Notes: a model not told the origin generated them from the letters alone. Counted from the first letter of the stretch, positions 50,744 to 62,652 are shown. The stretch: 64,000 bases of DNA from Nocardioides sp. Root240 (GCF_001428825.1 NZ_LMIT01000016.1:211219-275218), one strand, 5' to 3'. Made by a program: numbers and translations.

Positions 50744-52062
50744 CGCACGCCGCCGGCGCGCAGCACGGCCGCGAGCAGGTCGGTGGCGGGGCGTCGTACC
50801 GCGTCGGCGGCCGGACGCTCGATCGTCGCCGGCAGCGGGGTCGGTGCCTGCCGGGTGTCGGTCATCGACGGCAGCGCCCCCGGCCGGGGTACGTCGAGGA
50901 AGGCCACACCCGCGGGCGCCGACAGCTGCGGCAGGTCCGCCGAGGTCGCGGCCGGGTCGACCCCCGCGGCGCAGCCGAGACCGAGACCGGCCGGCACCAG
51001 GCGCAGCGACGCCGGCCCGACGACGCAGGTGCCGGCGGTCGCCGCTGCCGGCAGGGAGACGTTGGCGACGTCCGCGCCGTTGCCGGCCAGCAGGTTGTCG
51101 GCGATCCGGTTGCCCGTCGAGGGCACGTCCTCGGCGCCGTCGAGCAGCACGCCGACGAGCGGGTTGCCCGTGATCAGGTTGCGGACCAGCACGTTGTCCT
51201 GGCCGCCCGCGATCCCGACGCCGATGCCGAAGCCGCCGTCGGCCTGCTCCGGCGACTGCGGCTCGTCGTTGTCGGCGATCACGTTGCCGGCGACGAGGTT
51301 GCCGTGCTGCGGGACGAACGCCTCCTGGTAGTTGGAGGTCAGGGTCATCCCGACCCGGTTGTGGCTGAGCTGGTTGCCCACGACGGTGAGCGAGTCGGAC
51401 GCGTTGGCGTTCTCGAAGCCGACCGCGTTGCGGGCCGTGACGTTGCCCTGGACGAGGGTGTCGCAGTCGCGGCACTGGCCGACGTAGATGCCGCTGTCGG
51501 CCGAGCCCGACGCCCAGTTGTCGGCGATCACGCCGTGCTGGGTGTTGAAGGCGTAGATGCCGTAGAGGCCGTTGTTGGTCGCGGTCACGTGGTCGACGCG
51601 GAAGCGTTGCAGGGGCGGGAAGGCGGCGGGGTCGAACTCGTCGTACCCGTGCTCGGCGGGGGTGAGGACCTCGTCGCCCTCGTGCGTGCCGGTGATCAGG
51701 ACGCCGTAGAGGAGGGTGTCGGTGACGGTCAGGTTCTGCACGCGCACGCCGTCGGCGATCCCGACGACGCCGGCCGTGCGGGTGCCCTCGCCGGTGATGA
51801 CCACCGCGTTGCGGTCGGTGCCACGCAGCGTGACGCCCGGCGTCCTCACCAGCACCTGCTCGCGGTAGGTGCCCGGGCCGACCAGCACCATGCCGTCCTC
51901 GGCGACCAGGTCGAGCGCCTCGCCGATCGTCGCCGCGTCGCCGGGGACCTCCACCAGCGCCTGCTTCGCGGCGGGGGCCTCCTCGTCGGCGCCGTCGGAG
52001 CAGCCGGCCGCGGCCAGGGCGACGAGGGAGGCGAGGAGCAACCGGGCAGCCGCGATCTTCAT
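50740..52062 (-). CDS. Right-handed beta-helix lipoprotein (NosD-like)
   Basis: 440 aa. Lipobox near residue 21 (LASLVALAAAGCSDG). From about 45: VEVPGDAATIGEALDLVAED then GPGTYREQVLVRTPGVTLRG, the opening of pectate-lyase/NosD beta-helices. Many turns follow with N-rich ladders (NGLYGIYAFNTQHGVIADNW; NRVGMTLTSNYQEAF; NLITGNPLVGVLLDG). Contains CRDCDTL and a few His near HGYDEF that could bind metal. The C-terminus is Pro-rich. Upstream partner of the DyP gene; may present or deliver copper or bind polysaccharide. Confidence 0.82.
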   Translation of the reverse strand: MKIAAARLLLASLVALAAAGCSDGADEEAPAAKQALVEVPGDAATIGEALDLVAEDGMVLVGPGTYREQVLVRTPGVTLRGTDRNAVVITGEGTRTAGVVGIADGVRVQNLTVTDTLLYGVLITGTHEGDEVLTPAEHGYDEFDPAAFPPLQRFRVDHVTATNNGLYGIYAFNTQHGVIADNWASGSADSGIYVGQCRDCDTLVQGNVTARNAVGFENANASDSLTVVGNQLSHNRVGMTLTSNYQEAFVPQHGNLVAGNVIADNDEPQSPEQADGGFGIGVGIAGGQDNVLVRNLITGNPLVGVLLDGAEDVPSTGNRIADNLLAGNGADVANVSLPAAATAGTCVVGPASLRLVPAGLGLGCAAGVDPAATSADLPQLSAPAGVAFLDVPRPGALPSMTDTRQAPTPLPATIERPAADAVRRPATDLLAAVLRAGGVR

Positions 52063-52205
52063 GGGCCCAACCCCACCATCGGCTCCGCCCCCGGGACGAC
52101 CGAATTCGTCACCTGGGACGACCGTGACCCCCTTCCGGGGGTCAAATCGTCCCGGGGCGGCGTCCGACCGGCCCGCCGCCGTACGGCGCTGCCTAGCCTC
52201 GACCC

Positions 52206-52955
52206 GTGCCCACTGCTTCTCGGCGGACCCTGCTCGTCGCCGCCACGCTCGCCCCGCTCCTGACCGCCGTCGGGTGCGGCGAGGACGAGCCCGACCCGGT
52301 GGTGGACGAGGAGCGGCCGCTGACGGGCGAGGAGGCCGAGCTGCTGGCGCTGACCCGCTTCCGCCTCCACCAGGAGAAGGCCGTCCCGGTCCGGATGGAG
52401 CTGCCGGGCGCGGACGGCTCGACCATCGAGGCGACCCTCGCTCTGGCCGCCGGTACGGCGTGGGGGACCGCGACCTTCGCGGACGCCCCGAGCCGCGTGA
52501 TCGCCTGGACCACCCACGTGGTCGCGACAGCCGCCCGTCCCGACGACGGCCGCCCCGCGCCGGCCGACGCGGACTGGACCACCCGCGCGATGAGCACCGA
52601 CGTCGTCCAGGACCTCTTCCTCCTGCTGGCGCTGACCCTCGGCTCGGACCGCCCCGAGAACCCGGTCCTGCTGCAGCAGGGATCGGCCCGTCACCTCCGT
52701 CGCGACGAGGTCGACGGCACCGCGGTCACCGTGATGAGCGGCCCGCGGCCCGCCGACGAGGGTGCTGCGGCCCGCGGCTCCCGCACCCGCTACTGGGTGG
52801 ACGACGAGGGTGGCCTGCGCCGGTTCGAGGCCTACCTCGGTGCCGCCGACCGCAGCTTCGCGACACTGACCCGGGTGGGCGCGGTGCCGGAGGTCCCGGA
52901 GCTCGACGTACGAGCGGCGCAGGTCCTGCGGATCGCCGGCGGTGCCACCGGCTAG
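52206..52955 (+). CDS. Predicted lipoprotein, hypothetical
   Basis: 249 aa from GTG at 52206. RRTLLVAATLAPLLTAVGC: lipobox with Cys near residue 24. The mature part has alternating charged strands (RFRLHQEKAVPVRMELPGAD; VPELDVRAAQVLRIAGG), resembling LppX/LprG-like lipoprotein folds in general style, not confidently. Divergent from the beta-helix lipoprotein. Its stop touches a long hairpin. Confidence 0.65.
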   Translation: MPTASRRTLLVAATLAPLLTAVGCGEDEPDPVVDEERPLTGEEAELLALTRFRLHQEKAVPVRMELPGADGSTIEATLALAAGTAWGTATFADAPSRVIAWTTHVVATAARPDDGRPAPADADWTTRAMSTDVVQDLFLLLALTLGSDRPENPVLLQQGSARHLRRDEVDGTAVTVMSGPRPADEGAAARGSRTRYWVDDEGGLRRFEAYLGAADRSFATLTRVGAVPEVPELDVRAAQVLRIAGGATG

Positions 52956-53021
52956 GAGACTGCTGGACGAGACGGGCGAGCGCGAGCGTCGCGTAGCCGC
53001 GCGGATTGTTCAGCAGTCTCC
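52956..53021. repeat. Long-range stem after the lipoprotein gene
   Basis: GGAGACTGCTG (52956-52966) and CAGCAGTCTCC (53011-53021), 11-bp perfect arms directly after the stop codon. The intervening 44 nt is GC-rich and can fold further. May end transcription before the gyrB promoter. Confidence 0.6.
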
Positions 53022-53282
53022 CAGTGGGCGGCCGAACAGCGGCGCCGACGTACGGGGGCCCACCTGTGCCCCTGCGAAGCGCTCCGATCCGCGTTTCCGG
53101 GGCACTCAGAGCCCCTTTTCCACAGCAGACCTCCCCCACGACGGGCCGGACACGTGTCCTGAGGCCCTCAGCGGGCTAGAATGGGTTATCGGCCGGGAAT
53201 GCGTCGCGCAGGCGCCTGACTCGGCCGTCGCCATGCCATCGGCCCTGGCGCGCACTCCCCGATTCAGAAGAGGTCACCGGCT
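53022..53282 (+). promoter_or_regulatory. gyrB: gyrB upstream region
   Basis: TAGAAT (53177-53182) is a good -10 box; the -35 (GTGTCC, 53154-53159) is weak. TTTTCCACA (53116-53124) is a one-mismatch DnaA box. No recF or DUF721 gene lies here, unlike the usual actinobacterial order. About 100 nt of leader precede the GTG. Confidence 0.55.
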
Positions 53283-55370
53283 GTGTCGACTGACGATCAG
53301 GCCCCCCAGGCAACCGAGTACGACGCCTCGGCGATCCAGGTCCTGGAGGGCCTCGAAGCGGTCCGGAAGCGGCCCGGCATGTACATCGGCTCCACCGGTG
53401 AGCGCGGCCTCCACCACCTGATCTGGGAGATCGTGGACAACGCGGTCGACGAGGCGCTCGCCGGCTACTGCGACGTCATCAAGGTCTCGCTCAACCCCGA
53501 CGGCTCGGTCACCGTGGTCGACGACGGTCGCGGCATCCCGACCGACACCGCTCCGGGCCAAGAGCTCCCCGCCGCGACGCTGGCGCTCACCGTGCTGCAC
53601 GCGGGCGGCAAGTTCGGCGGCGGCGGCTACAAGGTCTCCGGTGGTCTCCACGGCGTCGGCTCGTCGGTCGTCAACGCGCTGTCCGACCGGCTCCATCTGC
53701 AGGTGAAGAACCGCGGCTACCTGTGGGAGCAGGAGTTCTCCCTCGGCGTCCCGGACTACCCGCTGCGCCAGGTCCGCCCCCTCGAGGAGGGCGAGCGGTC
53801 CGGCACCACCGTCACCTGGTGGGCCTCGCCCGACATCTTCGAGACGACCGACTACACCCTCGAGACGATCTCGGCCCGCTTCCGCGAGATGGCCTTCCTC
53901 AACAAGGGCCTGCGCATCGAGCTCGTCGACGCCCGGCCCAAGGCCGAGGAGCTCGCCGAGGCGGTCGAGGACGGCACTGCATCTGATGTCGACGGTGTCG
54001 CCGATGCCACTGCGTCATTGGGTGAGGTCCACGCGGCCGATGTCGACGGTCACAAGGCGCTGGAGCAGGTCTTCCAGTACGAGCGCGGTCTCGCCGACTA
54101 CGTCGACTTCCTCAACAAGCGCAAGACGCCGATCAGCCCGATCATCGCCGCCGAGTCCGAGACGGGTGACGACGCCCCGAACCCGATGAGCCTCGAGCTC
54201 GCCATGCAGTGGCAGGCCTCGTCCTACAACGAGTCGGTGCACACCTTCGCCAACACCATCAACACGCCGGAGGGCGGCACGCACGAGGAGGGCTTCCGTG
54301 CGGCGCTGACCTCACTGGTCAACCGATGGGGCGAGGAGTGGGGCCTCATCAAGAAGAAGGAGGACCGGCTCACCGGTGACGACATCCGCGAGGGTCTCAC
54401 CGCGATCATCAGCCTGAAGATCTCCAACCCGCAGTTCGAGGGCCAGACCAAGGCCAAGCTCGGCAACACCGAGGCCAAGGGCTTCGTGCAGTCGGTCGTC
54501 AACGACCAGCTGGGCGCCTGGCTCGAGCAGAACCCGGCCGAGGGCAAGGAGATCATCCGCAAGGCGCAGGCCGCGGCGACCGCGCGGATCGCGGCCCGCA
54601 AGGCCCGCGACCTGGCCCGCAACCGCAAGGGCCTGCTCGGCGGCGGCGGTCTCCCCGGCAAGCTGCGCGACTGCAGCTCGCGCAGCCCGGAGGAGTGCGA
54701 GGTCTTCATCGTCGAGGGTGACTCGGCCGGTGGCTCGGCGGTCATGGGCCGCGACAACCGGATCCAGGCGATCCTCCCGATCCGCGGCAAGATCCTCAAC
54801 GTCGAGAAGGCGCGCATCGACAAGGTGCTGGCCAACCAGGAGGTCCAGGCGATCATCTCGGCGCTCGGCACGGGCGTCCACGAGGAGTTCGGCCTGGAGA
54901 AGCTGCGCTACCACAAGATCGTGCTGATGGCCGACGCCGACGTCGACGGCCACCACATCAACACGCTGCTGCTGACGCTGCTGTTCCGCTTCATGCGGCC
55001 GCTGATCGAGGCCGGCCACGTCTACCTCGCCCAGCCGCCGCTCTACCGGATCAAGTGGAACAAGCCCCACGAGCACGAGTTCGTCTACTCCGACGCCGAG
55101 CGCGACGCGATGATGCGCGACGGCCTCGAGCAGGGCAAGAAGCTCCCCAAGGACGCCCCGATCCAGCGCTACAAGGGTCTGGGCGAGATGAACGCCGACG
55201 AGCTGTGGGACACCACCCTCAACCCCGACCAGCGCGTCCTGCTCCAGGTCACCCTGGAGGACGCCGCCCAGGCCGACGAGATCTTCTCGATCCTGATGGG
55301 GGAGGACGTCGAGCAGCGTCGTTCCTTCATCCAGCGCAACGCCAAGGATGTCCGATTCCTCGATATCTGA
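53283..55370 (+). CDS. gyrB: DNA gyrase subunit B
   Basis: 695 aa from GTG at 53283. GHKL ATPase: [16 protein letters not shown] (about 50), DDGRGIPTD (about 80), [14 protein letters not shown]. Transducer domain, then TOPRIM with EGDSAGGSA (about 478), [18 protein letters not shown] and [11 protein letters not shown]. An actinobacterial acidic insert (about 215-260, [17 protein letters not shown]) sits between ATPase and transducer. With GyrA it introduces negative supercoils using ATP and is the target of novobiocin-type drugs. Confidence 0.98.
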   Translation: MSTDDQAPQATEYDASAIQVLEGLEAVRKRPGMYIGSTGERGLHHLIWEIVDNAVDEALAGYCDVIKVSLNPDGSVTVVDDGRGIPTDTAPGQELPAATLALTVLHAGGKFGGGGYKVSGGLHGVGSSVVNALSDRLHLQVKNRGYLWEQEFSLGVPDYPLRQVRPLEEGERSGTTVTWWASPDIFETTDYTLETISARFREMAFLNKGLRIELVDARPKAEELAEAVEDGTASDVDGVADATASLGEVHAADVDGHKALEQVFQYERGLADYVDFLNKRKTPISPIIAAESETGDDAPNPMSLELAMQWQASSYNESVHTFANTINTPEGGTHEEGFRAALTSLVNRWGEEWGLIKKKEDRLTGDDIREGLTAIISLKISNPQFEGQTKAKLGNTEAKGFVQSVVNDQLGAWLEQNPAEGKEIIRKAQAAATARIAARKARDLARNRKGLLGGGGLPGKLRDCSSRSPEECEVFIVEGDSAGGSAVMGRDNRIQAILPIRGKILNVEKARIDKVLANQEVQAIISALGTGVHEEFGLEKLRYHKIVLMADADVDGHHINTLLLTLLFRFMRPLIEAGHVYLAQPPLYRIKWNKPHEHEFVYSDAERDAMMRDGLEQGKKLPKDAPIQRYKGLGEMNADELWDTTLNPDQRVLLQVTLEDAAQADEIFSILMGEDVEQRRSFIQRNAKDVRFLDI

Positions 55371-55396
55371 GTTTCTAGCAGATTCCTTAGATATCG
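55354..55396. repeat. Short AT-rich duplication at the gyrB-gyrA junction
   Basis: GATTCCT-C-GATATC (55354-55367) is repeated as GATTCCT-TA-GATATC (55381-55395), 27 bp apart. It includes an inverted pair CGATATCT (55361-55368) and AGATATCG (55389-55396) across the gyrB stop. Confidence 0.55.
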
Positions 55397-55421
55397 ATAG
55401 ATCGAGCCAGAGAGAGCAATC

Positions 55422-58096
<2,675 letters not shown>

Positions 58097-58097
<1 letters not shown>

Positions 58098-58612
58098 TGA
58101 CTGAGCGCGTCGAGGAGACCACGGCGGTCCGCCCGCCGGTGGACGGTCCGCCGAGCAGCGGACCCGGTAGCCCGTCGCGCCCGATCGCCTCCGGCCCCGT
58201 CGTCACCCCCGCGGCGAGCAACACCGTCGTACGTCCCCGGACGCCGCGACGGGCCCGCCTCCGCCTCACCCGGATCGACCCCTGGTCGGTCATGAAGACG
58301 TCGTTCCTGCTGTCCATCGCGTTCGCGGTCGTCACCGTGGTCTCGGTCGCGATGGTCTGGCAGGTCCTCGGCGCCGCGGGTGTCTGGGACTCGATCAACT
58401 CCACGATCCAGGAGAGCATCGGCGGCGAGGACGTCGCCGGCTTCCGGATCGAGGACTACGTCGGCACCAGCCGCGTCCTCGGCTTCACCATGCTGGTGGC
58501 CGCCATCGACGTCGTCCTGATCACCGCCGCGTCCACCCTGATCGCCTTCCTCTACAACATGTCGGCCGCCCTCCTCGGCGGCATCGAGATCACCCTCGCC
58601 GAGGACGCCTGA
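58097..58612 (+). CDS. DUF3566 transmembrane protein
   Basis: 171 aa. Disordered Pro/Ser N-terminus (about 1-55), then RLTRIDPWSVMKTSFLLSIA (DUF3566 signature, about 56-75), helix 1 to about 92, an outer loop (SINSTIQESI), helix 2 at about 133-155 and YNMSAALLGGIEITLAED. Conserved partner of gyrBA in actinobacteria (Rv0007 position); role unknown, sometimes linked to septation. Confidence 0.93.
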
Positions 58613-58631
58613 CCCAGCGCTGGCCTCATCC

Positions 58632-58830
58632 CCGTCGCTGGTCGAGTAGCCCGCGAGGAACGAGCGGGCGTATCGAGACCTCCGCAGCGTCCAGGCGAAC
58701 CCAGCCGCTGGTTGAGGTGCGAGGCGCGCCAGCGCCGGCCACACCGGTGGTTGAGGTGCGAGGCGCGCCAGCGCCAGCCAATCCGGTGGTTGAGGTGCGA
58801 GGCGCGCCAGCGCCGAGCCTCGAAACCCCC
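58632..58830. repeat. REP block: one long palindrome and three 39-bp tandem units
   Basis: First part (58632-58681): CGTCGCTGGTCGAGTAGCCC then GCGAGGAACGAGCGGGCGTA, a GCCCGC-type hairpin. Then TTGAGGTGCGAGGCGCGCCA begins at 58712, 58751 and 58790, an exact 39-bp period, with spacers containing CACCGGTGG or ATCCGGTGG. The last unit ends in GAGCCTCGAAACC. The remaining 58831-58938 holds only the tRNA-Ile upstream sequence with a possible TATCGT -10 at 58881. Confidence 0.8.
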
Positions 58831-58938
58831 GCAACCTCCGCGCCGGACTCCCCGTTTTGTGCCCCGCGAGCACGCTCCGGTATCGTCTGCTCTCGGCTTG
58901 CTGCCGAGGGGCTTCCACCCAACAACAGCAAGCCACCC

Positions 58939-59012
58939 GGGCCTATAGCTCAGACGGTTAGAGCACCACACTGATAATGTGGGGGTCAGAGGTTCAAGTC
59001 CTCTTAGGCCCA
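58939..59012 (+). tRNA. tRNA-Ile (anticodon GAT)
   Basis: 74 nt. Acceptor GGGCCTA pairs with TAGGCCC, D-arm AGCTCAGACGGTTAGAGC, anticodon stem CCACA/TGTGG with loop CTGATAA, T-arm AGAGGTTCAAGTCCTCT, discriminator A. CCA is not encoded. Same place as ileT downstream of gyrA in other actinobacteria. Confidence 0.97.
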
Positions 59013-59016
59013 CGGA

Positions 59017-59049
59017 AAGCCCCGGCCGCGCATCTGCGGACCGGGGCTT
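59017..59049 (+). terminator. Hairpin terminator after tRNA-Ile
   Basis: AAGCCCCGG (59017-59025) pairs with CCGGGGCTT (59041-59049); 15-nt loop. Short T-poor tail; likely processing or terminator signal. Confidence 0.6.
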
Positions 59050-59073
59050 ACTGTTTGGAACAAGGAGTCTGTC

Positions 59074-59199
59074 GTGAAGAAGCTGATCCTCGCCGCCCTG
59101 GCCGCACTCGGTGTCGTCGTCGCCGGCAAGAAGCTCCAGGAGTCGAAGGCCGAGCAGGCCCTCTGGGCCGAGGCCACCGACACCCTCCCCAAGAACTGA
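59074..59199 (+). CDS. DLW-39 family protein
   Basis: 41 aa, GTG start, AAGGAG at 59062-59067. It reads (M)[19 protein letters not shown] then [18 protein letters not shown]. The basic start, single hydrophobic helix and ALWAEATD end define the DLW-39 family, typically located between gyrA and tRNA-Ala in actinobacteria. Function unknown. Confidence 0.9.
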   Translation: MKKLILAALAALGVVVAGKKLQESKAEQALWAEATDTLPKN

Positions 59200-59226
59200 A
59201 CAACCCTCGCTCGGCACGCCGAGCAC

Positions 59227-59302
59227 GGGGCCTTGGCGCAATTGGTAGCGCACCTGCTTTGCAAGCAGGGGGTTAGGGGTTCGAGTCCCCTAGGCTCCAC
59301 CA
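59227..59302 (+). tRNA. tRNA-Ala (anticodon TGC), CCA encoded
   Basis: GGGGCCT acceptor pairs with AGGCTCC (one G-T), D-arm GGCGCAATTGGTAGCGC, anticodon stem CCTGC/GCAGG with loop TTTGCAA, T-arm AGGGGTTCGAGTCCCCT, discriminator A at 59299, CCA 59300-59302. Lies directly upstream of the DISARM locus and so may be the integration point. Confidence 0.97.
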
Positions 59303-59303
59303 G

Positions 59304-59335
59304 AGAAACCGCAGCTCAGTCTGCGGTTTCTTTCA
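59304..59335 (+). terminator. Terminator after tRNA-Ala
   Basis: AGAAACCGCAG (59304-59314), loop CTCAGT, CTGCGGTTTCT (59321-59331) followed by TTC and ATTTC. A clear intrinsic terminator. The following 130 bp, to drmD, contains GGTTCGAACC (about 59356) and GC-rich runs but no gene. Confidence 0.85.
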
Positions 59336-59463
59336 TTTCAAGAGGCTCTGGTTTGGTTCGAACCCGGGCGCTAGGGGGACTGTAGGGGGAAGCGGTTTCC
59401 CCTGCGCGGGCCACTCTCGCCATTCGCAGGGGATGAGTGATCGCTCCTCGGTAGGTTGAACTT

Positions 59464-62400
59464 GTGACGACGACGGAGATCTCAGGACCGCCGGAGGGAC
59501 GAGTTGGAAGGAACGCGGATCGGCCGACCCTTCCCGAGCCTGGTCAGGTCGTAGAGGTGCGGGGCTCGACCTGGGCTGTTGCCCGCGTGCAGGTCCAGGG
59601 CCTGCCCCGCAGCCCAGCCGATGAGGTCACCGCACAGCTCTCGCACGTCGTCGAGCTTCAGTCGCTCGACGAGGATCGACTCGGTGAGCAGCTCTCTGTG
59701 GTCTGGGAGCTCGAAGTCGGTCACACGGTCACCCCTGCTCAGGGGCTGCCAGATCTCATCTACTCCGACGCGTTCGACGAGCCCGCGACCCTCGCTGGGT
59801 TCATCGACGCGATGCGATGGGGTGCGGTCACCAGTGCTGATCCGAACCGCTACCAAGCACCGTTCTGGTCGGGCGCCACGGTCGAGGCCTACCAACTGGA
59901 GCCGCTTCGCCGTGCGCTCGGAGTGCCCCGCGCCAACCTCTTGCTCGCGGACGATGTGGGTCTCGGCAAGACGATTGAGGCTGGCCTGGTGATTCAGGAG
60001 CTGTTCCTGCGTCACCGCGCTCGCACCGCCGTCATCGTCTGCCCGCCTAGCCTCGCGCTGAAGTGGCAGGATGAGATGCGCGAGAAGTTCGGCCTGGAGT
60101 TCACAATCGTCAACTCCGAACTGATGGCCCTGGTGCGGCGCACCCACGGGCTACACGCCAACCCGTTCCAACTCTTCCCGCGCGTCATCGTCAGTATGGC
60201 TTGGCTCCCGCAGGTCCGCGCCCAGCGCCTGCTCCGCGACGTCTACACCCAGGCCACGAACCCCAAGACCGGCAAGCGGTACGCCTTCGACATCCTCGTG
60301 GTCGATGAGGCCCACCACGTCGCGCCGTCAAGCCCGTCTGCGATCGCTGGCGGTCGTGGCTACGCGGTCGATACCCAGCGCACGGTCGCGGTCCGTCAGC
60401 TCGCGGAGAAGTGCGAGCACCGCCTATTCCTCAGCGCAACGCCGCACAACGGTCACCCTGAGTCATTCACCGCGCTGATGGAGATGATCGACCCTCGCCG
60501 TTTCGCTCGCGGCGCGAATCTCGACTCGACTGCACTGAAAGATGTCACGGTCCGCCGACTGAAGACCAACCTGTCCGGCAAGGGTTTCAAGAAGCGCAAG
60601 GTCAGCACGCTCGACGTCACACCGTCGGACTCCGAGCAGCAGATGTTCTCCCTGCTCGACGACATCGTCACCAAGAGTGCCAAGCAGAACGGCACCAAGC
60701 CCGGCGGCGACATCGTCACGATGTTGCTGAAGAAGCGCTTCCTGTCCAGTCCCTTCGCCTTCGGAATGAGCCTCAGTCACTACCTTGCGTCGAAGGCGGG
60801 GCGCGGCTTGTCCGAGGACGAGTACGACGACATCTTCGGCGAAGGACAGTCTGACGAGGAAGAGGGCCTGTGGGAGCAGGACGAAGCCGAAAAGCTGCGA
60901 GAGTCCAAGGGCTCCGACCCACTGGTTGCGGCTGAATCCGGTCAACTCGAAACCCTTATGGAGTGGGGTCTGGGCTACGAGAGCCGAGCGGACTCCCGTC
61001 TGGACCGATTGATCCACTTCCTCGACGCAGTCTGTCGACCGTCCGGCAACTCGTGGTCCAACGAGCGCGTCGTCGTCTTCACCGAGTACGCCCACACCGT
61101 CGACTGGCTGACCCGCGTGCTGAATCAAAAGGGTTACACCAACGACCGCCTAGCGGTCATCCAAGGCTCCACAGCGACAGAGGATCGCGAGTACATCCGG
61201 TCGCAGTTCACCGCCGATCCGGCCAAGGAGCCGGTCCGCGTCCTACTGGCGACTGACGCCGCTGGTGAAGGCATCGATCTTCAGACCTATTGCCACCGGC
61301 TCGTAAACTTCGACATCCCGTTCAACCCCTCACGCCTCGAACAGCGCATCGGCCGCATCGACCGCTACGGCCAGACCGCGGAGCCCCAGGTCTTCCACTT
61401 CGTCCCTGTCCTGGACTCGTCAACTTATGCCGCTGATCTGAACTTCATGGAGCGTATCGCCCGCAAGATCGCCCAGGTCGAGTACGACCTCGGATCGGCC
61501 AATCAGGTTGTTGGCGAGGAGATCCAGGGCCACTTCGGCAAGCGCACTCCGGCCAAGGCCAAGGCCAAGGGTGTCGACACCAACGAGGTCATCAACTCGG
61601 CGCTGGCCGGCGGGATGGAGCTCAACGCAAGGCTGACCCAGTTGGAGCAGGGGTATGACGAGTCGCGTACCGAGATGCACCTTGACCCGGCCAACCTCCG
61701 TCGCGTGGTCGACACCGCCCTTCGGATCAACCACCAGTCACCGCTGATCGAGAACCACGAGTTCGCACAGGACACCGACGCCGAGGTGTTCACCGTTCCG
61801 TCCCTGACAACTGGCTGGCACGACACGCTGCGTGGCCTCGACACCCGACTCAAGCCAGGCGAACTTCGCCCAATCACGTTTGACGCCGACGCAGCCGAAG
61901 GCCGTGCTGATCTCGTCTACGTTCACCTCGGACACCCCATCGTGCAGAAGGCGCAGCGACTGCTCCGAAGGTCGCTGTGGAGTGTCGACTCACCTCTCAA
62001 CCGTGTAACCGCCGTCGTGGTCGACGACCTTGAAAAGTCCTTTGTTGCCGCTGTCACCCGCATGGTGCTCGTCGGCCGTGGCGGCGTCCGCCTCCACGAA
62101 GAGGTCTTCCTCGCAGGCGTTCGCTTGAAGGGTCGCCGTGCGATGGCCGAGGAGAAGGCCGAAGCCGCTCTCGACAAGGCACTCGACCGCGAACGCCTCT
62201 CCGTCGCCGACGACCGTGTGCGTGACCAACTCTGCGACCTCTGGAACATCCCAGACGCGCCGCTTCGTCTGCGCCTCGAAGAATCGATGCAGGCCCGCGC
62301 TGGCCGTCGGCACGAGCTGGTCATCGAGCAGCTCGCCAAGCGGCAAGCCGCCGACATCCAGCGGGCCAAGGAGATCTTCGCCGCCTTCCGTGCGAACCTG

Positions 62401-62652
62401 CGCGACTCACTCGCACGGCTGAAGGCCGAGGAGGACGAGGCGGAGGGCCAGTTGTTCACCGACCCCGACCAGATGCGCCAGTGGAGGCGTGACATCGATG
62501 CCATGAGCCGACGTCTCGACGAACTCGACGACGAAGAAGCGCGAGAGATCGCGGCTATCACCGACCGCTACGCCGACGTGAAGCCCCACACCACCGCAGC
62601 GGCCGTCGTGTTCGCGCTGACCCGCGCCGACGCAGACGGGTGGGTTGAGTGA
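59464..62652 (+). CDS. drmD: DISARM SNF2-family helicase DrmD
   Basis: 1062 aa. N-terminal domain: LPEPGQVVEVRGSTWAVARV, ADEVTAQLSHVVELQSLDED. SNF2 helicase with Walker A ADDVGLGKTIEAGL (about 160), DEAH box VVDEAHHVAPSS (about 281), LFLSATPHNGHPESF (about 323), and motifs V-VI VLLATDAAGEGIDLQTYCHR and EQRIGRIDRYGQT. The C-terminus is coiled-coil (DSLARLKAEEDEAEGQLF). Matches DrmD of class 1 DISARM, the phage restriction system that marks self DNA by methylation. Overlaps drmMI by TGATG. TAGGTT lies 6 nt before the GTG: probably leaderless. Confidence 0.85.
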   Translation: MTTTEISGPPEGRVGRNADRPTLPEPGQVVEVRGSTWAVARVQVQGLPRSPADEVTAQLSHVVELQSLDEDRLGEQLSVVWELEVGHTVTPAQGLPDLIYSDAFDEPATLAGFIDAMRWGAVTSADPNRYQAPFWSGATVEAYQLEPLRRALGVPRANLLLADDVGLGKTIEAGLVIQELFLRHRARTAVIVCPPSLALKWQDEMREKFGLEFTIVNSELMALVRRTHGLHANPFQLFPRVIVSMAWLPQVRAQRLLRDVYTQATNPKTGKRYAFDILVVDEAHHVAPSSPSAIAGGRGYAVDTQRTVAVRQLAEKCEHRLFLSATPHNGHPESFTALMEMIDPRRFARGANLDSTALKDVTVRRLKTNLSGKGFKKRKVSTLDVTPSDSEQQMFSLLDDIVTKSAKQNGTKPGGDIVTMLLKKRFLSSPFAFGMSLSHYLASKAGRGLSEDEYDDIFGEGQSDEEEGLWEQDEAEKLRESKGSDPLVAAESGQLETLMEWGLGYESRADSRLDRLIHFLDAVCRPSGNSWSNERVVVFTEYAHTVDWLTRVLNQKGYTNDRLAVIQGSTATEDREYIRSQFTADPAKEPVRVLLATDAAGEGIDLQTYCHRLVNFDIPFNPSRLEQRIGRIDRYGQTAEPQVFHFVPVLDSSTYAADLNFMERIARKIAQVEYDLGSANQVVGEEIQGHFGKRTPAKAKAKGVDTNEVINSALAGGMELNARLTQLEQGYDESRTEMHLDPANLRRVVDTALRINHQSPLIENHEFAQDTDAEVFTVPSLTTGWHDTLRGLDTRLKPGELRPITFDADAAEGRADLVYVHLGHPIVQKAQRLLRRSLWSVDSPLNRVTAVVVDDLEKSFVAAVTRMVLVGRGGVRLHEEVFLAGVRLKGRRAMAEEKAEAALDKALDRERLSVADDRVRDQLCDLWNIPDAPLRLRLEESMQARAGRRHELVIEQLAKRQAADIQRAKEIFAAFRANLRDSLARLKAEEDEAEGQLFTDPDQMRQWRRDIDAMSRRLDELDDEEAREIAAITDRYADVKPHTTAAAVVFALTRADADGWVE

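Noticed and set aside
58712-58830. CRISPR-like array
   Set aside because: Period 39 bp, but the spacer is only about 14 nt and nearly constant, units include coding-type REP palindromes, and no cas genes are near.
59350-59400. Remnant of a tRNA T-arm (GGTTCGAACC) as attachment site after tRNA-Ala
   Set aside because: It does not match the tRNA-Ala 3' sequence and no cloverleaf or longer repeat surrounds it; kept only as a weak hint.
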